Source: Planctomycetota bacterium
GTDB lineage: Bacteria > Planctomycetota > UBA1135 > UBA2386
NCBI GenBank assembly: GCA_016793265.1
Contig: JAEUHT010000300.1
Span: 35,886-99,885, forward strand
DNA: 64,000 nucleotides
Direction of reading: 5' to 3'
The translations under genes and the position numbers were made by a program. Below the pieces are notes generated by a model. The model ran no database searches. It worked only from the letters and a program-made list of their open reading frames with translations, and was not told where the DNA came from. Shown here in pieces: positions 1 to 7,871 of the stretch; the first letter of the stretch is position 1; each line of letters begins with the position of its first letter.

Positions 1-136
1 CGACCTCGTCGACTTCGTCGTCGGCAAGGTGCTCGACCGCATCGGCGTCGATCACGACCTCGTGCGCCGGTGGCAGACGCCGCCGTCGCCGCCAGCGCCA
101 CCAACCTCGCCGTGGGACGAGGGAGAGGGAGCATGA
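1..136 (+). CDS. ubiX: Flavin prenyltransferase UbiX, C-terminal fragment (partial)
   Basis: Only the last 44 or so codons lie in the window; the gene begins upstream. The readable frame (codons from base 2, TGA at 134-136) gives a C-terminus with the segment DLVDFVVGKVLDRIG followed by a short Pro-rich tail. That matches the end of UbiX/PAD1-type flavin prenyltransferases, which make the prenylated FMN cofactor of UbiD decarboxylases. Its stop codon overlaps the ATG of the following UbiA-family prenyltransferase in an ATGA junction, and ubiX/ubiA/ubiD neighbourhoods are common in quinone biosynthesis. The call rests on a short tail plus context, so the family is likely rather than certain. 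Confidence 0.7.
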   Translation, partial: DLVDFVVGKVLDRIGVDHDLVRRWQTPPSPPAPPTSPWDEGEGA

Positions 137-1017
137 GCCCGGTCGCCGCGCGCGTGCGCACCTTCGCCGGGCTGGTCAAGCTGTCGCACTCGGTGTTCGC
201 GTTGCCGTTCGCGCTGTTGTCGCTGCTGAGCGCGACCGCAGGCGCGCCTCCGGTTCGGCTGCTGGTGCTGGTCGTGCTCGCCGTGGTCGCCGCACGCACC
301 GCGGCGATGGCCTACAACCGGCTCGCCGACCGCCACCTCGACGCGCGGAACCCGCGCACCGCGGGCCGCGAGATCCCGAGCGGCCGGGTGTCGCCGGCGG
401 CAGCGGCGGCGCTGACGGCGGGCGCCGGTGGGGTGTTCCTGTGGGCCTGCTGGCTGTTGTCGCCGCTCTGCTTCTGGCTCGGCCTGCCGACGCTCGCCTG
501 GCTGCTCGGCTACAGCCACGCCAAGCGCTTCTCGTCGTGGTGCCACCTGTGGCTCGGCGTCGCCCTCGGCATTTCGCCGCTGGCGGCCTGGCTCGCGGCC
601 GACGGCGAGTTCGGCCCGCGGCTGTGGGCGCCGTTCGGGCTCGGCCTCGCCGTGGCGGCCTGGGTCGGCGGCTTCGACGTTCTCTACGCCTGCCAGGACA
701 TCGGCTTCGACCGCCAGCAAGGTCTGCACTCGATCCCGGCGCGCTTCGGCCCGCGGCGCGCGATGGAGATCAGCCGTCTGTTGCACTCGTTCGCGGCGGT
801 GGGGTTCGCGGGCTTCGGCTGGCTGGTGCCGCTCGGTCCGGCTTATGCCGCGGGCCTCGGCCTCGCGGTCGTGCTGCTGGTGTGGCAACATCGCCTGCTG
901 CGGCCCGACGATCTGTCGCGCATCCAGATGGCGTTCTTCACCGCCAACGGCTTGCTCGCCATGCTGCTGTTCGTGGCCGGCTGCCTCGATCTCTATTGGC
1001 TGGCACCGTTGCGCTGA
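133..1017 (+). CDS. ubiA: UbiA-family polyprenyltransferase (4-hydroxybenzoate or menaquinone-pathway type)
   Basis: This 294-residue integral membrane protein should transfer a polyprenyl chain to an aromatic acceptor in quinone synthesis. Both Asp-rich prenyl-diphosphate/Mg motifs are visible: NRLADRHLDARNPRT at about residues 62-76 and DVLYACQDIGFD at about 182-193. Hydrophobic segments fill the rest, consistent with the 8-9 helices of the family. The start at 133 (MSPVAARV) is chosen over an in-frame ATG at 70 because it makes an ATGA overlap with ubiX and fits the usual 290-residue length. The ubiX neighbour fits either ubiquinone or futalosine-route menaquinone synthesis (MqnP type). 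The acceptor cannot be told from sequence alone. Confidence 0.88.
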   Translation: MSPVAARVRTFAGLVKLSHSVFALPFALLSLLSATAGAPPVRLLVLVVLAVVAARTAAMAYNRLADRHLDARNPRTAGREIPSGRVSPAAAAALTAGAGGVFLWACWLLSPLCFWLGLPTLAWLLGYSHAKRFSSWCHLWLGVALGISPLAAWLAADGEFGPRLWAPFGLGLAVAAWVGGFDVLYACQDIGFDRQQGLHSIPARFGPRRAMEISRLLHSFAAVGFAGFGWLVPLGPAYAAGLGLAVVLLVWQHRLLRPDDLSRIQMAFFTANGLLAMLLFVAGCLDLYWLAPLR

Positions 1018-2231
1018 TGGCCGTTCCCAACCCGCAAGACGAACTGACCCGGCTCGAACGGCTGCTGGCCAAGGGCCTGCCGCCGGTGGTGCTGGTCACC
1101 GGGCCGAGCGACTTCTTCCGCGCCGCGGCGGTCGACCGGCTGCTGACAGCGGTGCCGCCCGACGCCGAGCTGCGCACCGTCGATGCAGTCGAAGAACGCG
1201 CCGGCGGCGGTGGCGGCGGTGGCGGCGAGGACGACGATGCCGATGACGACGGCGACGAGGCGGTGGCCGAGGACGGCGGTGCGGCGGCCCTCGCGGCCTG
1301 CCCCGAGCTGCAGGACCTGCGCGGCGGCGGCCTGTTCGCGCGGCGCGCCTTCGTCGTCGTGCGGCGCGGCACCAACTGGTGGAAGAAGCACGCGGTGACG
1401 CTCGCCGGCCAGGTCGCCCGCATCGCCAGCGGCTGCGGCTTCGTGCTCGAGGCGGCGAAGCTCGACAAGCGCAAGAAGCTCGCCGCCGGGCTGGTCAAGT
1501 CGCTCGGCGAGAGCGGCAACGTGTTCGACTTCCGCGACCTCTACGACCTGCCCTACGACCGCACGCGCAGCCCGGTGGAAGGGGAGCTGTGCAAGTGGGT
1601 CGTGGCGCGTTCGACGCAGCTCGGGGTCGCGCTGCGGCCCGACGCCGCCTGGCTCCTGATCGCACAGGTCGGCAAGGGGCCGGCCGAGCTGGTCGCCGAA
1701 CTCGAACGGCTGGTGGACCAGTTCGGTGCCGACAAGAAGCGGCCGCCGCTGTTGCCGGCGGCGCTGCGCGGCAAGGTGACCTGCAGCTTCGAATCGACGC
1801 CGTTCGAGCTCGCCGACGCCGTGCTCGGCGACGACCGCCGCGCGGCGTTCCGTTCGGTGCGCGCCATGTTCGATCGCGGTGTGCGCGGCAAGGACGGCAA
1901 GGCGATGGACCCGGGTGGGCTGTTGCCGTTCGCGACGAGCTGGCTGTTCCAGCAGCTCGCCAACACCTACGAGGGCCGGGTGTTGCTCGACGACGGCGTC
2001 GCGGCGCGCGACCTCGCCGCCCGGCTCGGCGTGCGCCAGTTCCAGGACCGGTTCGTCGCCAGCGTGCAGCGCCACGCGCTGCCGAAGCTGCGCCGAGGCA
2101 TCATGGCCCTGCATGCCTGCCAGCGCGCGAGCCGCCTGACCGCGGAGTCGCCCGACGTGCTGCTCGACCGCTTCCTCATGCAGTGGTTCGACGGCACGCC
2201 GATCCCGACCGCGGAGGAGTTCGACCTGTGA
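1017..2231 (+). CDS. holA: DNA polymerase III delta subunit-like protein (HolA)
   Basis: A 404-residue protein resembling the clamp-loader delta subunit, which opens the beta sliding clamp during replication. Family-like features are the N-terminal LVTGPSDFFRAAAVDRLL segment, the strand LFARRAFVVVR and the charged lysine-rich stretch KLDKRKKLAAGLVKSLGE, followed by helical C-terminal sequence. Delta is poorly conserved, so this is a family-level call. An unusual low-complexity insertion lies at about residues 61-91: a Gly run followed by an Asp/Glu run. The ATG at 1017 overlaps the last base of the ubiA stop. The downstream mutL GTG overlaps this gene's TGA (GTGA), so ubiX-ubiA-holA-mutL look translationally coupled. 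Confidence 0.75.
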   Translation: MAVPNPQDELTRLERLLAKGLPPVVLVTGPSDFFRAAAVDRLLTAVPPDAELRTVDAVEERAGGGGGGGGEDDDADDDGDEAVAEDGGAAALAACPELQDLRGGGLFARRAFVVVRRGTNWWKKHAVTLAGQVARIASGCGFVLEAAKLDKRKKLAAGLVKSLGESGNVFDFRDLYDLPYDRTRSPVEGELCKWVVARSTQLGVALRPDAAWLLIAQVGKGPAELVAELERLVDQFGADKKRPPLLPAALRGKVTCSFESTPFELADAVLGDDRRAAFRSVRAMFDRGVRGKDGKAMDPGGLLPFATSWLFQQLANTYEGRVLLDDGVAARDLAARLGVRQFQDRFVASVQRHALPKLRRGIMALHACQRASRLTAESPDVLLDRFLMQWFDGTPIPTAEEFDL

Positions 2232-4042
2232 TCAAGAAGCTGCCGCCCGAGGTCGTCAACCAGATCGCCGCCGGCGAGGTGGTGGAGCGGCCCGCGTCGG
2301 TCGGGAAGGAGCTGCTCGAGAACTCGCTCGACGCCGGCGCCACGCGCATCCGCGTCGAGCTGCGCGCCGGCGGCGCCGAGCTGCTGACGGTCGTCGACGA
2401 CGGCGACGGCTTCTTGCCCGAGGACCTGCCGCTGGCGTTCGCCAGCCACGCCACCAGCAAGCTGCAGCAGGTCGCCGACCTCGACCACATCGGCAGCCTC
2501 GGCTTCCGCGGCGAAGCGCTGGCCTCGATCGGCGCCGTCGCGCGTGCGCGCATCCAGAGCCGGCGGCACGGCGCGCGCGAGGGTTGGGAGGTGCGTTGTG
2601 ACGGCGGCGTCGAGTCGGCGCCGTCCCCGTGTGGTTGTCCCGAGGGCACGCGCATCGAGGTGCGCGACCTGTTCTTCAACGTGCCGGCCCGGCGGCGCTT
2701 CCTGAAGGCGGCCCACGCCGAACGCGCGCGCATCCAGGAGCTGGTGGCGCAGTTGGCGCTGGCGCGCCTCGATGTCGACTTCACGCTGGTCGCGGACGAC
2801 AAGGAGCTGCTGCGGCTGCCGACCGGCGAATCGCTGCCGCAGCGCTTCCGCCGCGCGTTCGGCGCCGAACTCGGCGACGACGTGCTGCCGGTGTCGCGCA
2901 GCTTCCAGGGGCTCGCCGTCGAGGGTTTCGTCGCCGGCCCCGACCGCGCCCGCCGCGACGGCAAGCTCGAGTTGACCTACGTCAACGGCCGCCTGGCGCG
3001 GGAGTCGAGCGCGCTGCATGCCGTGCGCCAGGCCTTCCGCGAGTACTTGATGGGGGGGCGCTTCCCGGTCTACGTGCTGCAGATCGTCGTGCCTGCGGAC
3101 CAGGTCGACGTCAACGTGCACCCGCGCAAAGCCGAGGTGCGGTTCGTCGATTCGCGCAAGGTCGCCGGCTGCCTGCACGAGGCCGTGCGCGCGGCGCTGC
3201 AGGCGCGGCACGGCATCGGCGCCGCGCCGCATGGTGGCGGCATCACCGTGGCGCCGGACCTGCCGCGCGCGCGGTCGGGCTTCCCCGCCCTGCCGGGAGG
3301 CTTGTTCGGGGAACGGGCGCCGGCGTCGTTCGCGCGCGAGCAGGCGATGTCGCCAGCGCCGACCCTCGTGCGCGAGCCAGCGTCGCCGACAGGGTTGCCG
3401 GCGCCGACGGCGGCGTCGACGCCGGCCGCGACCCCACCGTCGCCGAGGCGCGACAACCCGTTCCAGCGCGTCTCCGGGCGCTACCTGCAGGTGCTCGACC
3501 TCTACCTGCTGCTCGAAGGGCCCGATGGCCTGCTGGTCGTCGATCAGCACGCGCTGCACGAACGCGTCGTCTACGAACGGCTGCAGCGGCAGCACCATGC
3601 GCGCACCGTGCAGGTGCAGCGCCTCTTGGTGCCGGCGGTGGTCGAGGTGACGCCGAGCGAGCTCGCCTGGGTGGCGTCGGTGCAGGAGCAGTTGGAGATC
3701 GAAGGGCTCCTGCTGGCGCCGTTCGGCCCGACCGCGGTCGCCGTGCACGGCGTACCGACCGTGCTCGACAAGGTCGACCCGGTGCGGCTCGTGAAGTCGC
3801 TGCTGAGCGCCGAGGCCGAGCAGTCCGCGGCGCCGCTGCGCGAGCAGATCGCCGAGCGCTTCCATTCGATGGCGTGCCGGTCGGCGGTGATGAGCGGCGA
3901 TCGGCTCAGCGACGTCGAGATCCAGGCCCTGCTCGCCGAAGCCGCCACGCTCGAGCACCCGCACAACTGCCCGCACGGCCGGCCGACGGTGTTGACCTTC
4001 GGCAGCTTCGAGCTCGAGCGCTACTTCCGCCGCCGCTGCTGA
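2228..4042 (+). CDS. mutL: DNA mismatch repair protein MutL with endonuclease motif
   Basis: A 604-residue MutL, the ATPase that links MutS mismatch recognition to strand removal. The N-terminal GHKL ATPase shows IAAGEVVERPASV, ENSLDAGA (about residues 32-39), DDGDGF and GFRGEALASI. The C-terminal dimerisation domain carries the metal-binding endonuclease motif DQHALHERVVYE at about 439-450, plus ACRSAV and CPHGRP (about 581-586). It is therefore a nicking-type MutL, as expected where MutH is absent. The linker between the domains (about residues 340-410) is Pro/Ala-rich. The GTG start at 2228 overlaps the holA stop as GTGA and gives the canonical IKKLPPEVVNQIAAGEV beginning. Confidence 0.96.
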   Translation: MIKKLPPEVVNQIAAGEVVERPASVGKELLENSLDAGATRIRVELRAGGAELLTVVDDGDGFLPEDLPLAFASHATSKLQQVADLDHIGSLGFRGEALASIGAVARARIQSRRHGAREGWEVRCDGGVESAPSPCGCPEGTRIEVRDLFFNVPARRRFLKAAHAERARIQELVAQLALARLDVDFTLVADDKELLRLPTGESLPQRFRRAFGAELGDDVLPVSRSFQGLAVEGFVAGPDRARRDGKLELTYVNGRLARESSALHAVRQAFREYLMGGRFPVYVLQIVVPADQVDVNVHPRKAEVRFVDSRKVAGCLHEAVRAALQARHGIGAAPHGGGITVAPDLPRARSGFPALPGGLFGERAPASFAREQAMSPAPTLVREPASPTGLPAPTAASTPAATPPSPRRDNPFQRVSGRYLQVLDLYLLLEGPDGLLVVDQHALHERVVYERLQRQHHARTVQVQRLLVPAVVEVTPSELAWVASVQEQLEIEGLLLAPFGPTAVAVHGVPTVLDKVDPVRLVKSLLSAEAEQSAAPLREQIAERFHSMACRSAVMSGDRLSDVEIQALLAEAATLEHPHNCPHGRPTVLTFGSFELERYFRRRC

Positions 4043-4051
4043 GGGGCAGGG

Positions 4052-4909
4052 TCAGCGCTTGCGGTCGAAGTCCTCGACCCGCAGCTCGGGCCGCAGGGAC
4101 GGGTCGATCAGGTCCGTGCGCGTGGCCAGGCGCAGTTTGCCGGTCTCGTCGCGGAACAGGTGCAGCAGCCGGTGCGGCACCAGCATGTCGTCGCGCTCAC
4201 GTTGGTCTTCGAGCAGCACCCGCTCACCAGCCGTCAGGTCCATCTTGCCGTCGACGAGCGGCGTGGCCTCGATCGCGAGCAGCCGTCCACTGGCTTGTTC
4301 GACGTAGATCTCGACGTGCACCGCGGAGTCCTCACCGCCGCGCCGCAGCAGCGGGAACGCGGCGAGGTCGCCGGCGACGACGTCGCAGGGGATCGACTTG
4401 CCGCGCGCGACCACGAGCTCCTTGGTGGTCACCGGGCCCGGGTGCTGCAGCGCGCGCAGCTCACGCGCCGGCGACAGGAACCGCAGCAGCTGCTGGGCGA
4501 GCTTCAGGTGTTGCTCGAAGGTGTCGAGGTCGGCCTTGTCGAGGCCGCTGAGGTCGCGCGGCTCGCCGCGCACGAGCTGCCAGGGACCATGACTGTCCTG
4601 GCCGCGCACCACGGGCGTGCTGGTCTCGTTCAACTCGTAGCGCATCAGCGGCAGTGGCCGGGTGCGGCCCGGCCCAAGCCAACGCAGGAACTGCACCCGC
4701 AGGCTCACGGTGGCCTTGTCCGGCGCCTTGGCATCGAGCAGGTGCACCTCGAGGCAGGTGCGGAAGGCGGTCACCTCCGGCACCGGGCCGCGCGGCAGGT
4801 GCGCCTGCTCGACGCGCCGGGCCAGGGCTTCGAGGTCGGCAGGCACCGCAGGAGTTGGTTCCTGGGCGGCCAGCACGGAGAGCAGGAACGGCAGGAGGAT
4901 GGTGCGCAT
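4052..4909 (-). CDS. Secreted protein of unknown function
   Basis: A 285-residue protein, not recognised. It begins with a short signal peptide (MRTILLPFLLSVLAAQ, cleavage likely near residue 15). The mature part looks like a mixed alpha/beta periplasmic domain: repeated strands such as KATVSLRVQFLRWL and VHVEIYVEQASGRLLAIEATPLVDG, and a long helix (DLDTFEQHLKLAQQLLRFL). The strand-turn pattern EIYVEQASGRLLAIEA is reminiscent of lipoprotein-carrier-like (LolA/LolB fold) periplasmic proteins, but no diagnostic motif is present. It converges on mutL with only nine bases between the two stops. Confidence 0.75.
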   Translation of the reverse strand: MRTILLPFLLSVLAAQEPTPAVPADLEALARRVEQAHLPRGPVPEVTAFRTCLEVHLLDAKAPDKATVSLRVQFLRWLGPGRTRPLPLMRYELNETSTPVVRGQDSHGPWQLVRGEPRDLSGLDKADLDTFEQHLKLAQQLLRFLSPARELRALQHPGPVTTKELVVARGKSIPCDVVAGDLAAFPLLRRGGEDSAVHVEIYVEQASGRLLAIEATPLVDGKMDLTAGERVLLEDQRERDDMLVPHRLLHLFRDETGKLRLATRTDLIDPSLRPELRVEDFDRKR

Positions 4910-5075
4910 GGGCCTTCAGCGGGCGAGGCGCTCGCCGCGTGCGGGCGACCATAGTCGCTGGGCGACGGCGCGCCAACGCCGGCGCGCGTTCGGCGAGACC
5001 GCGGTGCCATGGCCCCTGGCGCACCGGCGGCGGCGCACCTCAAGCGCGGCGGCGCCGCGTGTCGATCCACGGCTG

Positions 5076-5873
5076 ATGCTGCGCCACCTCCTGCTGTCCG
5101 CGTTGCTGCTCGTGGGCGCCGCCGGTGCCCAGGAGCGCATCGCCCACATTCGCCTCGACGACGGTCGCGAACTCGAGGGCCGGGTCGTCGAGATGGACCT
5201 CGGCAAGCTGCGGCTGCAGGTGGGTGACGAGATCATCGAGGTGCGCGCCGACCGCTTCCGCAGCTGTCGCATCGAGAGCTGCGATCCTGAGCAGCCGGAC
5301 GCCGTGGCGCCATTGCCGGAGCCGCCGGTGGCGAACGAAGCCGACAAGGCCGAGGCCGCCAAGGTCGGCAAGCCGACCTGGACCGCGCCGCTGCGGGATC
5401 CTGAGGATCCCGAAGCCAGCCGGCAGTTGCCGTTCGACCAGCGCATCACCCCACGGTGGCGGCAGCGCCTGCAACTGCTCGACGAGGCCTACCCGTGGCT
5501 GGTGCCGGCGGCGCCGCTGCAGTGGGTCAGCATCGGGCTCTTGTTGGCGGTCGGCCTGAGCCTGATCGTGCAGCTCTCGGCGACCGTCGCCGGCGGCGAG
5601 GGCGTGCGGCTCTCGCGCAGCACGGGCGTCGGGCTCTGGTATCTGGTCAGCGGCGTGGCGCAGTTCGCCTTGGCGCCGGTGAACCACCTGTCCAGCGTGC
5701 TGATGCTGCTCGGCAACACGAGCCTGGCGCTGTTCTGCCTCTGTTCGCTGTTCGGGCTGACCCGGGCGGCGGCGCTGGTTGCGCTCAGCGTGCAGATCGG
5801 CTGCGTCATGATCGCCTACGGCGCGCTCGAGCTGATCACCTCGCTGCTGGCTTCGACCGGCGCGATCATGTAG
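5076..5873 (+). CDS. Exported membrane protein of unknown function with four C-terminal helices
   Basis: A 265-residue protein, family not recognised. A signal peptide (MLRHLLLSALLLVGAAGAQ) is followed by a small beta domain (IAHIRLDDGRELEGRVVEM... and LRLQVGDEIIEVRADRF, about residues 20-60) that resembles the SHD1/SH3-like modules often seen on planctomycete secreted proteins. An acidic Pro-rich linker follows. The C-terminal half has four hydrophobic segments at roughly 150-172, 185-205, 210-233 and 235-262. The start at 5076 is chosen because it opens directly with the signal peptide; the open frame extends upstream without other support. It probably sits in the cytoplasmic membrane with a periplasmic N-domain. 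Confidence 0.75.
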   Translation: MLRHLLLSALLLVGAAGAQERIAHIRLDDGRELEGRVVEMDLGKLRLQVGDEIIEVRADRFRSCRIESCDPEQPDAVAPLPEPPVANEADKAEAAKVGKPTWTAPLRDPEDPEASRQLPFDQRITPRWRQRLQLLDEAYPWLVPAAPLQWVSIGLLLAVGLSLIVQLSATVAGGEGVRLSRSTGVGLWYLVSGVAQFALAPVNHLSSVLMLLGNTSLALFCLCSLFGLTRAAALVALSVQIGCVMIAYGALELITSLLASTGAIM

Positions 5874-5888
5874 CCGGCGAGGGAAACC

Positions 5889-5955
5889 CCGACCCGAGGC
5901 AACGGTCGCCTCTGTCTCACGCACTCCATCCCAGGAATGCGCGGCCTCGGGTCGG
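5889..5955. repeat. 12-bp perfect inverted repeat with a 43-base loop
   Basis: The arms CCGACCCGAGGC (5889-5900) and GCCTCGGGTCGG (5944-5955) are exact reverse complements. They lie just downstream of the membrane-protein stop at 5873. The long loop makes a classical intrinsic terminator unlikely and there is no T-run, but an RNA stem or a protein-binding site is possible. Confidence 0.55.
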
Positions 5956-6071
5956 TGGCGCCCGGCTTGACAACTCGCGTGCCAGGAACGGGCGGCCTGG
6001 GGCGAGCCCGGACCCACGGCCTGGCGGCGGGCATCGTTGCGGCGGCGAAACAACAAGCCGACGCCGCAGCA

Positions 6072-6107
6072 TTGACGGGCCAGGGAATGGCTCCTAATTA
6101 CCGGCCC
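6072..6107 (+). promoter_or_regulatory. Candidate sigma-70 promoter for the thioredoxin gene (leaderless)
   Basis: TTGACG at 6072-6077 and TAATTA at 6095-6100 are separated by exactly 17 bases, in a sequence otherwise very GC-rich. Transcription would start near 6107, essentially on the ATG at 6108, implying a leaderless mRNA. The -10 hexamer is only a moderate match. Confidence 0.5.
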
Positions 6108-6878
6108 ATGCAGACGACTGTGCGCGAGATCACCGCGGCGGGCTTCCAACAAGATGTCGTCGAGCAGTCGATGACCACACCGGTCCTGCTCGACTTCTGG
6201 GCAGCCTGGTGCGGGCCGTGCCGCACGCTCGGGCCGGTGCTGGAGCGACTCGTCGAGGCCTACGGCGGCGCCTTCGTGCTCGGCAAGGTCGACACCGAAC
6301 GGGAACCGGACCTGTCGTATGCGTTCGGCGTGCAAGGCATCCCGTTCTGCGTGCTGGTCGACAAGGGCCGCCCGGTCGATGCATTCACCGGCGCCTTGCC
6401 CGAGGCCGAAGTACGCCGCTTCCTGAGCCGGCACGGCATCGAGCCGGCCCAGGCCGAAGCCGAGCCGGAGGCGCCAGTCGCCGCCCCGGACCCCAACAGC
6501 CCCGCGGCCAGGCTGCAGCGCGCGCGCGTGGCGGCAGTGCAGGGGGACGTGGCCGGCGTGAATGCCGCGCTGGCCGGGTTCCCCGAGGAGGACGCGCTGT
6601 TCGACAGCGCGCAGCGCATCGCAGCGGGCGCCGACTGGCTGCAGGGCAACTACCCGGGCGCTGGTGAGGCGGCGGCGAAGTTGCGGCAAGCGCGCGAGCT
6701 GCTGCCGACCGCCGGGCTCGAAGCGGCAATGGACCTGATCCTCGAGTCCGTGGCGCTCGATCGTGGGTTCGCGGGTGGACTGGCGCGGCGGGCGATGTTG
6801 TGCTGCTTCGCCGTGTTCGGTGAGGACCGCGAGGAGCTCGACGCCTACCGGCGACGCCTGGCGACGCTTCTTTACTGA
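6108..6878 (+). CDS. cnoX: Thioredoxin-TPR protein of the CnoX/YbbN family
   Basis: A 256-residue cytoplasmic protein. Residues 1-108 form a thioredoxin domain with the active site WAAWCGPCRTL and the cis-Pro segment GIPFCVLV. After an acidic Ala/Pro linker, the C-terminal half is helical and TPR-like, ending CCFAVFGEDREELDAYRRRLATLL, which is the typical tail of YbbN/CnoX. E. coli CnoX acts as a chaperedoxin working with GroEL; here both cysteines of CGPC are kept, so redox activity is expected. The ATG at 6108 is preferred because it aligns with thioredoxin N-termini; an in-frame ATG at 6087 would add seven residues but lies between the candidate -35 and -10 boxes. Confidence 0.88.
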   Translation: MQTTVREITAAGFQQDVVEQSMTTPVLLDFWAAWCGPCRTLGPVLERLVEAYGGAFVLGKVDTEREPDLSYAFGVQGIPFCVLVDKGRPVDAFTGALPEAEVRRFLSRHGIEPAQAEAEPEAPVAAPDPNSPAARLQRARVAAVQGDVAGVNAALAGFPEEDALFDSAQRIAAGADWLQGNYPGAGEAAAKLRQARELLPTAGLEAAMDLILESVALDRGFAGGLARRAMLCCFAVFGEDREELDAYRRRLATLLY

Positions 6879-7032
6879 TCGTGTGAGCTCGGATGTCTGC
6901 GCCGACGCCCAGGTTGCCAGCGGCGTAGGCCAGCCAACGAGGATCCTTGTGGGCGGGTGACGTCTGGCCAGGGGCCGGCGACAGGTGGTCCGGTGCGTCC
7001 GGGCGGGCTCGGCGACTCGCCCGCGATAGCGA

Positions 7033-7725
7033 TCAGGTCGAGGCGCCGGTCGGCGTTTGCTGCTCGTTGGCAGCCACGTGCATGCGCACGAGCTCGGCCA
7101 GCGAACCGGCGCGGGTCTTGCGCATGATGTTGGCGCGGTGCACCTCGACGGTCTTCGGGCTGAGGCCGAGTTCGGCCGCTACTTCCTTGTTGGCGGCGCC
7201 GCGCACGATCCGCTCCATGACCTCGTTCTCACGCGGCGTCAGGTGGCGGAAACGACCACGCAGCTGCGCCTCGTCGTCGGCGGAACGCCGGCGGTCGAGG
7301 TCGATGCCGATGGCGCGGTGGATCGCCGCCGTCATCTGTTCGAGCGTGAACGGCTTCTCGATGAAGTCGATGCTGCCGAGCTTCAGGGCGGCGACGGCCT
7401 CGGATACGCGCGCCATGCCGCTCATGAACACCACTGGCAGCTGGCAGCCGCGTTGGGCCAGCTCGGTCAGTACCTCGATGCCGGTCAGGTCCGGCAGCAC
7501 GAGGTCGAGCACGATGCAGCCGGCCTGGCCGTCGTCGAGGCTGTCGAGCAGCTCCTTCGCGGTCGCGTAGGCCACCACTTCGGCGCTGAGCACGTCGCGC
7601 ATGCGCCCGAACAAGGTGCGGATCGAGGCCTCGTCGTCGACGACGCGCACGAGTGGGACGCCATACTCAGGCTGCTGGTGGCCTGGCGAGAGGATGCCGT
7701 TCGCCGGCGGTCGTGGTACCAACAT
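7033..7725 (-). CDS. Two-component response regulator, FixJ/TtrR type
   Basis: A 230-residue DNA-binding response regulator. The receiver domain (about residues 24-140) has the acidic pair D30/D31, phospho-acceptor D74 in IVLDLVLPD, S102 in VVFMSGM and K124 in FIEKPF. A LuxR-type helix-turn-helix follows at about 161-215 (LTPRENEVMERIVRGAANKEVA, SPKTVEVHRANIM). This arrangement is that of FixJ/NodW/TtrR regulators. The start at 7725 is fixed by an AGGAGA ribosome-binding site six bases upstream; the open frame runs further but has no other signal. No histidine kinase is encoded nearby, so its sensor is elsewhere. It is divergent from the protease gene at 7872. Confidence 0.93.
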   Translation of the reverse strand: MLVPRPPANGILSPGHQQPEYGVPLVRVVDDEASIRTLFGRMRDVLSAEVVAYATAKELLDSLDDGQAGCIVLDLVLPDLTGIEVLTELAQRGCQLPVVFMSGMARVSEAVAALKLGSIDFIEKPFTLEQMTAAIHRAIGIDLDRRRSADDEAQLRGRFRHLTPRENEVMERIVRGAANKEVAAELGLSPKTVEVHRANIMRKTRAGSLAELVRMHVAANEQQTPTGAST

Positions 7726-7731
7726 CTCGAT

Positions 7732-7737
7732 TCTCCT
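7732..7737 (-). promoter_or_regulatory. Strong Shine-Dalgarno site deciding the start of the FixJ-type regulator
   Basis: Reading on the minus strand, AGGAGA lies six bases before the ATG at 7725. Clear Shine-Dalgarno sequences are scarce in this window, so this one settles a start that would otherwise be ambiguous over 80 codons. Confidence 0.8.
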
Positions 7738-7871
7738 GTCGGGTTCCTGGGCCCGAACGTCCATGGCATCGGCCCTGGCGTCGCCTCGACTTGAGGCATG
7801 ACGGGGTTTTCCCGCGGCCTTGCCGCCCGGGCCGCTTGCTCGGGGCTGGTTGCCGACGGTAGGAAACGGCC

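Noticed and set aside
7000..7023. A CGGGCG...CGCCCG hairpin as an intrinsic terminator between the thioredoxin and regulator genes
   Set aside because: Six-base GC stem with no T-run; such stems are frequent by chance here.
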